A stretch of DNA of 64,000 nucleotides from Candidatus Saccharimonadales bacterium (GTDB taxonomy: Bacteria > Patescibacteriota > Saccharimonadia > Saccharimonadales > Saccharimonadaceae): positions 1-64,000 of the forward strand of contig DATHGB010000009.1 in the NCBI GenBank assembly GCA_035317825.1, in the 5' to 3' direction. A program made the position numbers and the translations under genes. Positions 27,820 through 36,986 of this stretch are shown piece by piece; position 1 is the stretch's first letter, and the number at the start of each line of letters is the position of its first letter. Under the pieces are notes generated by a model, which did not search any database, was not told the origin of the DNA, and saw nothing but the letters and a program-made list of their open reading frames with translations.

Positions 27820-28734
27820 TTAGTGCATCTCCATATTCATCTGTTCATGATCCATTGTCTCATTTCCACCCTCGGGAGTCATGTATTTCATGACTATCTT
27901 ATCATACAGGTCAGCCTGCTTTAGCGAATAGGTCGCTGCTGGGACGTCCTTGCTTGGCGTGGCCAACTTACTATATTCAGTCATACCTAAACCTGTTGAG
28001 CTGTTCTGGTTAGAGCGTACCCACGTGTCAAAATCAGCCTGCGAAGTAGCTTTGGCAATAAACCTCATACCAGCGAACCCTTCTCCGCTAATATTTGCCG
28101 AAGAGCCATTGTAACTTCCTATATTATCAGCTTGCAAATGCAACTTGGTTGTCATACCCGTCATCGCGTATACTTGCCCGCCAAGGCTTGGAATCCAAAA
28201 AGAATTCATTGGAGCGTCTGCTGTTATCTCAAAATTAACAGGTGTGTCTTCAGGGAACTGCACAAGGTTAACACTTGCTATCTTCTGCTCTGGGTAAATA
28301 AAAAGCCACTTCCACTGTAGGGCGACGACTTGTACTCGTATAGGTTTTACGTTCGACTCCAGCTTCTTATAGGGATCGAGCTCATGGCTAGATTGCCATA
28401 TGACAACTCCCAAGACAAGCATAATCACACATGGCACACCCCACCAAATTGTTTCGTAAAGACGACTACCATCCCAGTCCGGTGAATATTTTGTGTTTGC
28501 TTTGGTATTGCTTTCACGATATTTCCATGCAATCCCAAACAGCATAATAAAAACAGGAATGACTACAGCAAGACCTAGAACGGTTGTAAAAATAATCAAA
28601 TCTCGTTCTTTGTTCGCAATCGTTCCTTGGGGATTTAGAACGGCAATATTATGACCCTGCAATACAACGGTAATGATACCTACAAGTCCCGCTATCGCCA
28701 CTAATAGCAGCAAGACTTGTATTTTTTTATTCAC
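27820..28734 (-). CDS. cyoA: Cytochrome bo3 quinol oxidase subunit II
   Basis: The 304-residue subunit has two N-terminal helices and a periplasm-side cupredoxin domain. The region SFWIPSLGGQVYAMTGMTTKLHLQADNIGSYNGSSANISGEGFAGMRF is clearly CyoA-like and lacks the Cys and His ligands of a CuA centre, so it belongs to a quinol oxidase and not a cytochrome c oxidase. Unlike E. coli CyoA there is no lipobox cysteine. The C-terminus ends in a Met/His-rich tail (ETMDHEQMNMEMH). It is the first gene of the operon, with AGGGTGA before the ATG. Confidence 0.95.
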   Translation of the reverse strand: MNKKIQVLLLLVAIAGLVGIITVVLQGHNIAVLNPQGTIANKERDLIIFTTVLGLAVVIPVFIMLFGIAWKYRESNTKANTKYSPDWDGSRLYETIWWGVPCVIMLVLGVVIWQSSHELDPYKKLESNVKPIRVQVVALQWKWLFIYPEQKIASVNLVQFPEDTPVNFEITADAPMNSFWIPSLGGQVYAMTGMTTKLHLQADNIGSYNGSSANISGEGFAGMRFIAKATSQADFDTWVRSNQNSSTGLGMTEYSKLATPSKDVPAATYSLKQADLYDKIVMKYMTPEGGNETMDHEQMNMEMH

Positions 28735-28806
28735 CCTAGATTTCTTTCAGACATAAGCATAACCACTTGCCCTCATAATACACGTTTTACGGTGTTTGAT
28801 AAATGG

Positions 28807-31305
28807 TTAAATAACGGTTGCGTCGGTTGCTTGGGTAGTAACCGTTATAACTTTATCAATTACCGCAGTAACTTCATCACCCGTCAGTGTTTTAGCGTGC
28901 GACGTAAGACCGATACGAATGGTGATATTTTTAGTCTCGCCAGTATCCGGAGTGTAGATATCTACCGGTGAAACATTAAATTCCAGACCACTTTCCGTAA
29001 GACTTTTTTGAACTGCTGTGACTATCTGGCTATAGGTAATTTCTTTTTTAACTTGGAAACATATATCGCGTTCCGTTGACGGGTAGCGGCTTAGCGGCGT
29101 ATACGATCGGCCATTTTTCTGAATTGCAGTAAGCAACGCCTCTGTTTCGATTTCAAAACCACCCGTATATTCAGGGAGCTTAAAATTCTTAGTAACAGTC
29201 CGTTTATATTCGCCCGCAACGCCTAAAAATACACCGGATGCTGCGTCGCGTACAGTAGCCGAACGACGATGTTCAAATGGAGCAGTGACCGGATAGCCAG
29301 GATTGTTGACTATCGTTTCATATATAAGTTCCAGCCCTAACGAATGAGCGAGAAAGTCCAGCATTTTTTTAGCTGCGTAAAACGGTGCGCCTTGACTTGC
29401 TTTTTTATGCGAAATGACAAGCGACAACATATTAAGCTCACCTGGAACGCCTTCGTCATTCAATCCATGGACTTTATTATGTGTTTTATTCAGTTCGAAT
29501 ACGGCAAGTTCATTATAGCCACCCTTAATGTTTGAATGTACTAATCCTAATAAGCTTGGTGTTAATGTTTGACGATAATACTGCAGTTCAGGACTTATAG
29601 AGTTGGTAAGCCGATATGAGTCCTCTGTTTTTTGCCCGGCGTTTGTTAAAACTTTGCCATGCACGAAACTATATGTCAGCACTTCGTTAGCACCTGCCCG
29701 TACTAATACTTTACGAACTTGCGAGCGAAGCTCGTCAAAGTCAGTTGGCATAATGGCAGTAAAGTCACGCTCTGCAAGCGTAGGAGTAATCGAGTCAAAC
29801 CCATTGAGCCGGCCAATTTCTTCGATAACATCCTCGTCAATATGTATATCCGCGCGCCAATAAGGCGCTTCGATATGAAGAGTTCCGTCGTTCTCATCGG
29901 TCATTGTTATATTAAACTCAACGTTCTTTAGGCTGTCCGCCATATCTTCGATCGTATAGTTTGTACCTAGAACGGCATTCACTTTCGCTGCAGTTATGTC
30001 GATAGTTTGAGGTTCAACCTTACCCGGATATGCCTCGAAGACGCCGCTCGCTAATTTAGCACTGGTGTATTCGCCCATTAATTCAACTGCTCTTGCGAGG
30101 ACTGGTGCGGTAAGTTCGGCTGGTTGGCCTTTCGTAAAACGCGTAATAGCTTCACTAAAAATGCCGTGGCGCATTTGCGTTGCACGCAGGTTATACAAGT
30201 TGAACGTTGCACTCTCTAAAATAATTGTTTTCGTATTTTCATCGATTTCTGTTGATTTACCACCCATCGCACCAGCTAGGCCAATAGCCGTTTCACCTGC
30301 AGCAATAACAATATCTTCTGGCGCAAGCTCAATAACCCGTCCATCTAACAGTTCCAGTGTTTCCTTGTGGTGTCCTGCACGCACATGAATATCTGCCTTG
30401 CCGCCAGACACTGCAACAACTTTATCGTAGTCAAACGCATGGAGTGGTTGTCCGGTAAGCATCATCAGGTAATTCGTTACGTCTACTACAGCATTTATAG
30501 GTCGTACGCCGACGCGCGTAAGATAAGACTGAACTTCAAGTGGTGACTGTTTTTTCGCGTCAGCACCCGTTAGTAATATTGCTTGATAACGAGCAGACAA
30601 TTCTGGATTATCTATAGCAACTGACAGATCGTATGTATTTTCTTGGTCGGCATTCAGTTCGGGTTTTGTATTCGCTAGCCAGTCGGGCGTTTCGAACGGC
30701 AGGCCGGTAATTCCGGCAACTTCGCGGGCAAACCCAATAATACCGAATGTATCCGGACGATGTGTGAGTGATTTATTTTCAATATCTAAAAGACTGTCAT
30801 TAAGTTCGTATACATCCGCAAACTTGCTACCCGGTTGGGCATCAACGGTTATTTCTAGAATACCTTCGTGATCATCAGAGAGGCCTAGTTCTTTACTACT
30901 TGCGACCATTCCATTACTCATCACTCCCCGGAGGTTACGACTGCCTAAAACAAAAGGGTCTTTCGTGCCGAACGTATCGGGAACGACCGAGTTAGGCGGA
31001 AGCCACGCAACCAAAAGACCTGATCGAATATTCGGCGCACCGCAAACAACCTGAACTAGTCCGTTTTCATCGCGCTCAACATCCTTAGCCGCACCGCCAT
31101 CATCAAGTTTTGTCACATTTAGATGGTCAGATCCTTCTAATTTTACACACTCAGCAACACGCGCAATCACTATGTCTTTGTATTTTTCTTCAAGATCAAT
31201 GATCTCTTCGATTTCAACTAAACGCGCACCGATTAACGTCGCAAGTTCGTCATTCGGCATGTTAATTTCAGTAAATTTTTTCAGCCAATTAATTGAAACT
31301 ATCAT
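28807..31305 (-). CDS. pheT: Phenylalanyl-tRNA synthetase beta subunit
   Basis: The 832-residue subunit binds and edits tRNA(Phe). It contains the N-terminal tRNA-binding/OB part (VIARVAECVKLEGSDHLNVTKLDDG), the B3/B4 editing core (RPINAVVDVTNYLMMLTGQPLHAFDYDKV), the B5 domain, and the C-terminal ferredoxin-like anticodon-binding fold (SRYPSTERDICFQVKKE ... RIGLTSHAKTLTGDEV). It is cotranscribed with pheS but separated from it by a PPOX-like gene, with which it overlaps by ATGA. Confidence 0.97.
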   Translation of the reverse strand: MIVSINWLKKFTEINMPNDELATLIGARLVEIEEIIDLEEKYKDIVIARVAECVKLEGSDHLNVTKLDDGGAAKDVERDENGLVQVVCGAPNIRSGLLVAWLPPNSVVPDTFGTKDPFVLGSRNLRGVMSNGMVASSKELGLSDDHEGILEITVDAQPGSKFADVYELNDSLLDIENKSLTHRPDTFGIIGFAREVAGITGLPFETPDWLANTKPELNADQENTYDLSVAIDNPELSARYQAILLTGADAKKQSPLEVQSYLTRVGVRPINAVVDVTNYLMMLTGQPLHAFDYDKVVAVSGGKADIHVRAGHHKETLELLDGRVIELAPEDIVIAAGETAIGLAGAMGGKSTEIDENTKTIILESATFNLYNLRATQMRHGIFSEAITRFTKGQPAELTAPVLARAVELMGEYTSAKLASGVFEAYPGKVEPQTIDITAAKVNAVLGTNYTIEDMADSLKNVEFNITMTDENDGTLHIEAPYWRADIHIDEDVIEEIGRLNGFDSITPTLAERDFTAIMPTDFDELRSQVRKVLVRAGANEVLTYSFVHGKVLTNAGQKTEDSYRLTNSISPELQYYRQTLTPSLLGLVHSNIKGGYNELAVFELNKTHNKVHGLNDEGVPGELNMLSLVISHKKASQGAPFYAAKKMLDFLAHSLGLELIYETIVNNPGYPVTAPFEHRRSATVRDAASGVFLGVAGEYKRTVTKNFKLPEYTGGFEIETEALLTAIQKNGRSYTPLSRYPSTERDICFQVKKEITYSQIVTAVQKSLTESGLEFNVSPVDIYTPDTGETKNITIRIGLTSHAKTLTGDEVTAVIDKVITVTTQATDATVI

Positions 31306-31775
31306 GATTGCTCCTCGCTATGCCATGGAAGATGATGTTTGGCCCGGCCTTCGCCGTAACTATCAAAAAGATAAAAATCTTTCACACTGATCTTAAAGAA
31401 TCGTGCGTCGCCATCTTTTCGAATTTCGTTTAACAGGCCTTCTGACTCACCATACCTTTTAACGTACGCGGGGTATGCGATTTGTTCCGCATCCGCGCTA
31501 CTTAGTATTTCCGCTATGCCCTCAAAATCTACACAGCGAACTTTTTGGTTTTTGTGATGCTGCGTAACAATATTTCCAGCAACGTGTGGATTTTTCGCAA
31601 TTTCCTGTGCGTGGCGGGTTTTTGTACTCGACATGAAATATAAATTAAGTTCATCGTCATATGAAAAATGTACTTCACAAACCCATGGCTTATTGTCTTC
31701 AACCGTTGCAAGCGACATATGAATAATCTGAGGAATATACTCACGAATAATCGCTTCTATCTGTTCATTGTTCAT
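31302..31775 (-). CDS. Pyridoxamine 5'-phosphate oxidase-like protein inserted between pheS and pheT
   Basis: The 157-residue protein has the split-barrel flavin-binding look of the PNPOx-like family (IHMSLATVEDNKPWVCEVHFSYDDELNLYFMSSTKTRHAQEIAKNPHVAGNIV). It probably binds FMN or F420/heme-type cofactors; the specific substrate is unknown. It overlaps pheS upstream and pheT downstream by 4 bp each (ATGA), so all three must be translated together. A direct link to tRNA charging is not known to me. Confidence 0.85.
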   Translation of the reverse strand: MNNEQIEAIIREYIPQIIHMSLATVEDNKPWVCEVHFSYDDELNLYFMSSTKTRHAQEIAKNPHVAGNIVTQHHKNQKVRCVDFEGIAEILSSADAEQIAYPAYVKRYGESEGLLNEIRKDGDARFFKISVKDFYLFDSYGEGRAKHHLPWHSEEQS

Positions 31776-32782
31776 ACGAATTTCCTTAGGAATGCCAATT
31801 TTCCTGATTCAAAATGACGGACGTCTTCTATGCCGTATTTCAGCATGACTAGACGATCAATGCCGCCGCCCCATGCAAAACCACGATATTTCTGCGGGTC
31901 AATATCTGCCATTTTTAGAACATTCGGGTGAATCATGCCACATCCAAGCATTTCTAGCCATTCGCCAGGTTTGCCGCCAAGCGCTGCTGGTCGTTCGATT
32001 AAAAATTCAAGCCCGGGTTCGACGAACGGAAAATAACCTGGCTGAGTTTTAATCTTCAACTTTTGTCCGTAATATACCTCGAAGAAACTTCGAAGTGTTC
32101 CGAGCATTTGTCCAAGCGTTGCATCGTCGCTCACAAACACGCCTTCGCATTGGTAGAACGTATGTTCATGTGTCGCGTCGACATCTTCGTTACGAAATAC
32201 ACGGCCATAACTAATTGCCGCAATGTTACCGCCAGCCTCTAATTTTTCGCGACCCTCTTTTAGAATTCGATTTTGCATAGTACTGGTGTGTGCTGGTGGA
32301 ATGAAACCCTCTTCAGTACGGAATGTATCGTAGCCGTCGCGTGCCGGGTGGTTTTCGGGGAAGTTAAGCGATTCGAACATATGATAATCATCGTCAAGCT
32401 GGCGGGATTCAACCGCCTCAAATCCCATACGCGTAAAAATATTAATAACATTTTCTAGTTCCCGGGTAAGGGGATGCTGCGTTCCTGTTTCTGTCGGTAA
32501 AAGCTTGGGTGTTTTTGTGTTCACATCCCATGGTGCGGTTACGTCAAGTGTCTCAACCTCTTCATCTTGACTCTCATATTCTTGGAGTTTTGCTTCAATT
32601 TCGAGTCGCAATTGGTTGACTGCTTGTCCAAATTCAGCACGGGTTTCAGCTGACTGGTCTCTGATTGCTCCAAAAAGCTTCTTGAGTTCTGGCCCGCGTA
32701 AAACATTCGCCCTTAGTTCGGGTGTTTGCATTCGTTCAAGAAGTAAATCTCGCGCAGCGGTAATTTCAGCAAATGTTGTCAT
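31772..32782 (-). CDS. pheS: Phenylalanyl-tRNA synthetase alpha subunit
   Basis: The 336-residue catalytic subunit activates Phe and attaches it to tRNA. It has the N-terminal coiled coil, class II motif 2 (HTSTMQNRILKEG, SYGRVFRNEDVDATHEHTFYQCEGV), the Phe pocket (GYFPFVEPGLEF) and motif 3 (WGGGIDRLVMLKYGI). A TATACT box (32792-32797 on the minus strand) lies 9 nt before the ATG, so any leader is only a few bases. Confidence 0.97.
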   Translation of the reverse strand: MTTFAEITAARDLLLERMQTPELRANVLRGPELKKLFGAIRDQSAETRAEFGQAVNQLRLEIEAKLQEYESQDEEVETLDVTAPWDVNTKTPKLLPTETGTQHPLTRELENVINIFTRMGFEAVESRQLDDDYHMFESLNFPENHPARDGYDTFRTEEGFIPPAHTSTMQNRILKEGREKLEAGGNIAAISYGRVFRNEDVDATHEHTFYQCEGVFVSDDATLGQMLGTLRSFFEVYYGQKLKIKTQPGYFPFVEPGLEFLIERPAALGGKPGEWLEMLGCGMIHPNVLKMADIDPQKYRGFAWGGGIDRLVMLKYGIEDVRHFESGKLAFLRKFV

Positions 32783-32825
32783 CTGTTCCTAAGTATAGCT
32801 TTTGGCCGTTAGATTTTCTACTGGT

Positions 32826-33593
32826 TTATTTTGTCGCTTTTTGAACGGCAGTCATAAAGTTAGCTTGAGTAGTTGTTTTTAATGTATTTAATTGATTCTG
32901 AAGCGTTGCAAATTGTTCAGAAAAATCAAATGAGAACGACTCATGCGCATCTAGCTTTTTAGCTGCATCGTTTGCCGCTACAATAAAATTCGTATAGGTT
33001 GTAGTCGTGTTCTTAGCAAGCTCTTCTTGTCCCTTTGGCACCTGGACATTTTTAAATTTATCAAGAGCAGCTTGATAAGCCGGGATAAGCTTTTCACGTA
33101 CTGGCGAACCGTCCATGACAGCCCCACCACCGATATAGTCATTGACTTTCATATTCAATAAGCCCTGAACTGAGTCGGCAAATGCATAGGTTATAGCTAG
33201 CTCTCCACCGGCATATTTGGCTAAATCCTGATATAAAGCTGTTAATTGATCTTTCGATGCAGCCGCTTTTTTATATGCTTCAGAATGCTCAGCACCATAT
33301 ACATTAACTGAATCTAATGCTGGTATTGCTTTTATTTTTGCGGTTACGACGTTAGCAAATTCCTTTGCAGTTTGCTCAGAATTAACTTTTGCTATCTGCG
33401 TCTTAATTTCTTCATTTGCTAATTTACTATAGTCCGTTATGTCAGGTTGGTAAGTGGCTGCAATTTCATCAGCCTTCTTGACACTAGCCTGGTCATTAGC
33501 ATTTTTGACACTTAATGTTACGCCTAAAATAATGACAATTACTATAATGCCAGCGGATATTAAATAAAGTGGTTTTGATAAAAATTGTTTCAT
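32826..33593 (-). CDS. Membrane-anchored extracytoplasmic protein of unknown function
   Basis: This 255-residue protein has one N-terminal helix (about residues 8-30, YLISAGIIVIVIILGVTLSV) and a helical, Lys/Ala-rich outside domain with no Cys. I do not recognise the family; the pattern resembles surface-anchored helical proteins. The start is set at MKQFLSKPLYL because TTGAAC and CATAAT boxes 17 bp apart (33601-33629) end 7 nt upstream; the longer frame from 33629 would run through that promoter. Confidence 0.7.
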   Translation of the reverse strand: MKQFLSKPLYLISAGIIVIVIILGVTLSVKNANDQASVKKADEIAATYQPDITDYSKLANEEIKTQIAKVNSEQTAKEFANVVTAKIKAIPALDSVNVYGAEHSEAYKKAAASKDQLTALYQDLAKYAGGELAITYAFADSVQGLLNMKVNDYIGGGAVMDGSPVREKLIPAYQAALDKFKNVQVPKGQEELAKNTTTTYTNFIVAANDAAKKLDAHESFSFDFSEQFATLQNQLNTLKTTTQANFMTAVQKATK

Positions 33594-33600
33594 ATTATCT

Positions 33601-33629
33601 ATTATGTCAAAGTCCTTATGAGAGTTCAA
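33601..33629 (-). promoter_or_regulatory. Leaderless promoter upstream of the 255-residue surface protein
   Basis: On the minus strand TTGAAC (33624-33629), a 17-bp spacer and CATAAT (33601-33606) are followed after 7 nt by the ATG at 33593. Confidence 0.6.
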
Positions 33630-33630
33630 A

Positions 33631-33870
33631 TTAGTTGGGTCTAGTCATTAACCAGACCATCAGACCTACGACAATAATGACAATAACGATCCAAACCCAT
33701 GCAAGGCTTGTGGTTGTTTTAGTATCTTTTAAATAGTTAGAGTCGGACACGCCATCAGGTCGATCAACAGCTTCCATTTTAGCTTTTTGCTTTGCTTTTT
33801 CCGTTAGCTCAGCCGCTAACCGTTCCTGTAATTTAGTGCGATTGCTATTTTGATTTACAAATAATGCCAT
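33631..33870 (-). CDS. Small tail-anchored membrane protein
   Basis: The 79-residue protein has a basic, coiled-coil-prone N-terminal half (KLQERLAAELTEKAKQKAKMEAVDRP) and one C-terminal transmembrane helix (WVWIVIVIIVVGLMVWLM), so it would sit in the membrane with its body in the cytoplasm. I do not recognise it. The start is set at MALFVNQNSN because a TATAAT (33877-33882, minus strand) ends 6 nt upstream. It is divergent from the aquaporin gene. Confidence 0.7.
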   Translation of the reverse strand: MALFVNQNSNRTKLQERLAAELTEKAKQKAKMEAVDRPDGVSDSNYLKDTKTTTSLAWVWIVIVIIVVGLMVWLMTRPN

Positions 33871-33951
33871 GCTCTCATTATAGCACTCGTGTTTATTGTC
33901 AGTAGAATATGTTATACTAACCCCATATTTCACTATAAGGAGGGAAATAAC

Positions 33952-34788
33952 ATGGCTACTAAATCCGCTGCGTCGTCAGCAAAGAAAAAGTCGGCTGCAA
34001 ACAAGTCGTCTGCAGCGACAAAAGTAACAACCGTAAAAGCTGTTGAATCACGTCCAACAACTAGTTCTACGGCTAATAAGCGTGCGCGTTTCAACGTGCC
34101 TCTAGCAGCAGCAATGATTGCCGAATTCATCGGCACGTTCCTACTAGCAAGTGTCGCATTACTAACACAAGGCAACCCACTATACGTTGGTTTCGCCCTA
34201 ATTGGTATTGTACTTGCCGTTGGTGCGATGTCAGGTGCACACGTTAACCCTCTTGTCACCGTAGGTGCATGGGCAACACGTCGTATCACAGGCATGCGAG
34301 CCGCGGCTTACCTTGTTGCGCAGGTCCTCGGTGGTCTTGCTGCACTTGGTATCATTAGCGCCTTCATTGGTGGTGCTCCAAAGCTATCAGCAGACGCAGC
34401 CGCATATGGCCAACAAGCAGCAACACTATTCGAGGTTGCAAAACTCGTAGACGGAAAAGAATGGTTCTTGTTCTTTGCAGAACTACTTGGTGCTAGCGTT
34501 CTTGGATTTGCTGTTGCAAGTGCACTACGCGAAAACAAAGAACGTATCGCAGCCGCATTTACTGTTGGTCTAGGCCTATTTAGCGCCCTAGTTATCGCCA
34601 GTGTTGCTGCAGGATATGTTGGTGGAAACGCTGTTGTTAACCCAGCAGTTGCCTTTACACTAAGTGCCTTTGACTGGTCTGATTTTAAATGGTGGTCAGT
34701 TGCTATTTATATCGTTGCCCCACTCATCGGTGGTGTTGCTGGATTCTTCCTGCAGGACGTCCTAAAGACAAGTACCGAAGAAGCTTAA
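33952..34788 (+). CDS. Aquaporin/glycerol facilitator family (MIP) channel
   Basis: The 278-residue membrane protein belongs to the MIP family, moving water or small solutes. It has six helices and two half-helix loops: SGAHVNPLVTVG (residues 99-101 are NPL in place of NPA) and GGNAVVNPAVAFTLS (normal NPA). A 46-residue Ala/Lys/Ser/Thr-rich tail precedes the first helix and is much longer than usual. I chose MATKSAASS as start: a strong AAGGAGGG lies 7-14 nt upstream. A long perfect palindromic terminator follows. Confidence 0.9.
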   Translation: MATKSAASSAKKKSAANKSSAATKVTTVKAVESRPTTSSTANKRARFNVPLAAAMIAEFIGTFLLASVALLTQGNPLYVGFALIGIVLAVGAMSGAHVNPLVTVGAWATRRITGMRAAAYLVAQVLGGLAALGIISAFIGGAPKLSADAAAYGQQAATLFEVAKLVDGKEWFLFFAELLGASVLGFAVASALRENKERIAAAFTVGLGLFSALVIASVAAGYVGGNAVVNPAVAFTLSAFDWSDFKWWSVAIYIVAPLIGGVAGFFLQDVLKTSTEEA

Positions 34789-34802
34789 GTTTCTCGTTAC
34801 GC

Positions 34803-34835
34803 AAAAACACCCCGCTAGCTAGCGGGGTGTTTTTT
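34803..34835. terminator. Strong bidirectional terminator between aquaporin and rmuC
   Basis: The DNA is a perfect 30-bp palindrome (AAAACACCCCGCTAG and its complement) followed by a T-run on + and an A-run on the other side. It reaches the stop codon of rmuC, so it serves both convergent genes. Confidence 0.92.
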
Positions 34836-35913
34836 AGTATTCGTCGTCTTTGTGCGGGCGGTCTAATAAAAGCGCGTCGACATTCGAATCATTGCCTGCG
34901 ATCTTAACGACATCTTTATCTATCTTGCCTAGCTCTTTATGGGCGCTATTGTAGTGATTAACCGTTGTGCCTAGTGATGCGCCAAGCTTTTGCATATACT
35001 CTTCAAACTTACCGATATGCAGCCCCAGCTTACCTACGCGTATCTGAATATCTTTGGCTTGTTCTTCAATCTGCAAACTACGAAGTCCTTGCAAAACTGT
35101 CTGCAGATACGCCATAAAACTCGTAGGGCTGACAATGATGACTTTCTTATCCCGAAAGGCATATTCAATCAAATTGCGAGAACTCCCGCCAACACCTACA
35201 TTGCTGATGAGTAGATCATAATACAGCGATTCGCTGGGAATAAACATGAATGAAAAATCCATCGTTTTCTCACTCGGACGAATATATTTGCTCGTCTCGT
35301 CAATGCGCGCTTTTAGGTCTGCTTTTACTTTTAGCAACAAACGCTCACGTTCAAGCTTGTCGGTTGCTTCAATCATACGATTGTAATTCTCAAGGCTGAA
35401 TTTACTGTCGATTGGAAGAATTTGGCCTTTTTCTAGAAAAATTACCGCGTCGACAATCTCGCCGTCATTAAACTTATACTGCATCTGAAACTGCGCCGGA
35501 GACATGACGTTTTCCAAAACGGACTGCAAATAATATTCACCAAACACACCGCGCTGTTTTGGGTTTTGCAAAACATTTTGCAAAGTTCTTAACTCGTCAG
35601 CCACATCAACAACCCGGCGATTAGTTTCATCGAGTTTTGCAAGTCTATGCGTTACATCGGCGACCAGCTTTGCACTTTCACCCAGTTGTTTTTGGACAGA
35701 TGTCTGGACGGCCATATTACTGCGTTCAAGCGTAGCGCCCATGTTCTGCTGTAAGTTAGCAATTGTACGCGTAAGTTCGGTTACATCGGTCTTCATGAGC
35801 TCAACCGCACTACTGTTTTTGATTTCGCGAAGCCGTTGATTTAGCGTAAATGCAAAAGCCGCGATTGCGATAATAATAACGACAAGTAAAATAATCAGAA
35901 TTGTTTGTTCCAT
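34834..35913 (-). CDS. rmuC: DNA recombination protein RmuC
   Basis: The 359-residue protein has an N-terminal membrane helix (ILIILLVVIIIAIAAFAF), a long coiled coil and the RmuC nuclease-like domain (NPKQRGVFGEYYLQSVLENV ... DAVIFLEKGQILPIDSKFSLENYNRM ... DFSFMFIPSESLYYDLL ... KKVIIVSPTSFMAYLQTVLQGLR). The family limits DNA rearrangements. A TATACT (35921-35926, minus strand) ends 7 nt before the ATG; the mRNA is probably leaderless. Confidence 0.92.
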   Translation of the reverse strand: MEQTILIILLVVIIIAIAAFAFTLNQRLREIKNSSAVELMKTDVTELTRTIANLQQNMGATLERSNMAVQTSVQKQLGESAKLVADVTHRLAKLDETNRRVVDVADELRTLQNVLQNPKQRGVFGEYYLQSVLENVMSPAQFQMQYKFNDGEIVDAVIFLEKGQILPIDSKFSLENYNRMIEATDKLERERLLLKVKADLKARIDETSKYIRPSEKTMDFSFMFIPSESLYYDLLISNVGVGGSSRNLIEYAFRDKKVIIVSPTSFMAYLQTVLQGLRSLQIEEQAKDIQIRVGKLGLHIGKFEEYMQKLGASLGTTVNHYNSAHKELGKIDKDVVKIAGNDSNVDALLLDRPHKDDEY

Positions 35914-35929
35914 ATGCTTTAGTATAGCA

Positions 35930-36415
35930 TTAGCTTGTCATGAGAAATCGCATCACAAGGAGTAGCCCGAAAGATATAATGACCGCCAGCCAAAACATTC
36001 GAACCCGTGAAATCCAAGTGAATACAGCATATGCAAGTGCATATAAAAGTATCGTCCAAAGTGCACTGACATACCATGTCGCGTCCAAAAGGAATTCCGT
36101 CAAGCCCCAAAGGCTGATTGTCACCGCAAGCACCACCAGAAGCGGACGGTACACGCCCAAACGAACCAGTCCTAACAGCATCAAGATAGCCGTCACGATT
36201 GAAGCGGTAGCAGCACCGTATTGAGGAGCGGCACTACACTGAACCGTCACGTCACCTTTACAAAAGATCGCCTGAAAAACGTATACGTCCAAAAGATATG
36301 ACAACCCCCATACCAGCAGTCCAGCCCCAGCACCCAGCAGCAATACCCAAATAAAATCTCGCATCGCCATCGATGTAAATGTCGATGGTGTTTCGTCAAC
36401 TGGTGTTTCGTTCAT
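35930..36415 (-). CDS. Multi-pass membrane protein of unknown function
   Basis: The 161-residue protein has about five transmembrane helices and a short polar N-terminus (MNETPVDETPSTFTS). A short extracytoplasmic loop with two Cys (IFCKGDVTVQCSAAP) could form a disulfide. I do not recognise the family. A GGGAG 8 nt upstream supports the start. It precedes rmuC by a short gap, and its end overlaps the rmuC promoter. Confidence 0.7.
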   Translation of the reverse strand: MNETPVDETPSTFTSMAMRDFIWVLLLGAGAGLLVWGLSYLLDVYVFQAIFCKGDVTVQCSAAPQYGAATASIVTAILMLLGLVRLGVYRPLLVVLAVTISLWGLTEFLLDATWYVSALWTILLYALAYAVFTWISRVRMFWLAVIISFGLLLVMRFLMTS

Positions 36416-36438
36416 CTTAGTACTCCCTTAATATAAGG

Positions 36439-36951
36439 TTATTGTACTAGCTTTTTGCTTTTAGCGCGAGTTTCTGCGCCGGATTTGCCCCTATCGGCTT
36501 GCAAATACCAAAGTGCACCGACACTAGCAACCAACAACCCCCCGATAACATCTAGTGGAGTGTGTACGAGTGCAAGTACCCTGCCAACACAAACGAGAAG
36601 TGTTAGGACGACGAGTATGACACTAAGGATTTTTTGACGCGTCTCAAACCAAACAGCCAGTGTCAGGAATGCTGTAAAAAGTGCATGGTCCGAGGGAAAG
36701 CCAGGGTTATTCAAATACGACGCACCAGGCGCAACACCTAATATCTCGAATGGACGCTCGCCACTTGGCTGGTAAATGGACCCGAGTAGTTTTGCGAAAA
36801 GATACGACGTAAGCCCCGCCATTAAAATCCGAACATACGCTTCATATCGATGACCTTTTGGTACGCGAAATAGTAATGCGTATCCTGCAATGACAATAAT
36901 AGGAATAACTGCACCATCAGCAAGTAGCTTAATAATAGTCTGGATTGTCAT
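36439..36951 (-). CDS. PAP2-family membrane phosphatase
   Basis: The 170-residue protein is a phosphatidic-acid phosphatase type 2 enzyme, probably acting on undecaprenyl pyrophosphate or phospholipid phosphates at the outer face of the membrane. It has the three motifs: K54 with SGERP (an extended K-xn-RP), PSDHA at 86-90 (a PSGH variant) and GRVLALVHTPLDV (Arg124, His130, Asp134). The leaderless TATACT box (36958-36963, minus strand) ends 6 nt before the ATG. Confidence 0.87.
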   Translation of the reverse strand: MTIQTIIKLLADGAVIPIIVIAGYALLFRVPKGHRYEAYVRILMAGLTSYLFAKLLGSIYQPSGERPFEILGVAPGASYLNNPGFPSDHALFTAFLTLAVWFETRQKILSVILVVLTLLVCVGRVLALVHTPLDVIGGLLVASVGALWYLQADRGKSGAETRAKSKKLVQ

Positions 36952-36986
36952 AGTACCAGTATACAGCTAGTCTGCCATAAGCGGGT

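Noticed and set aside
33933-34295. 120-codon frame opposite the aquaporin gene
   Set aside because: It is caused by the Ala/Lys-rich coding bias of the aquaporin and has no upstream signal.
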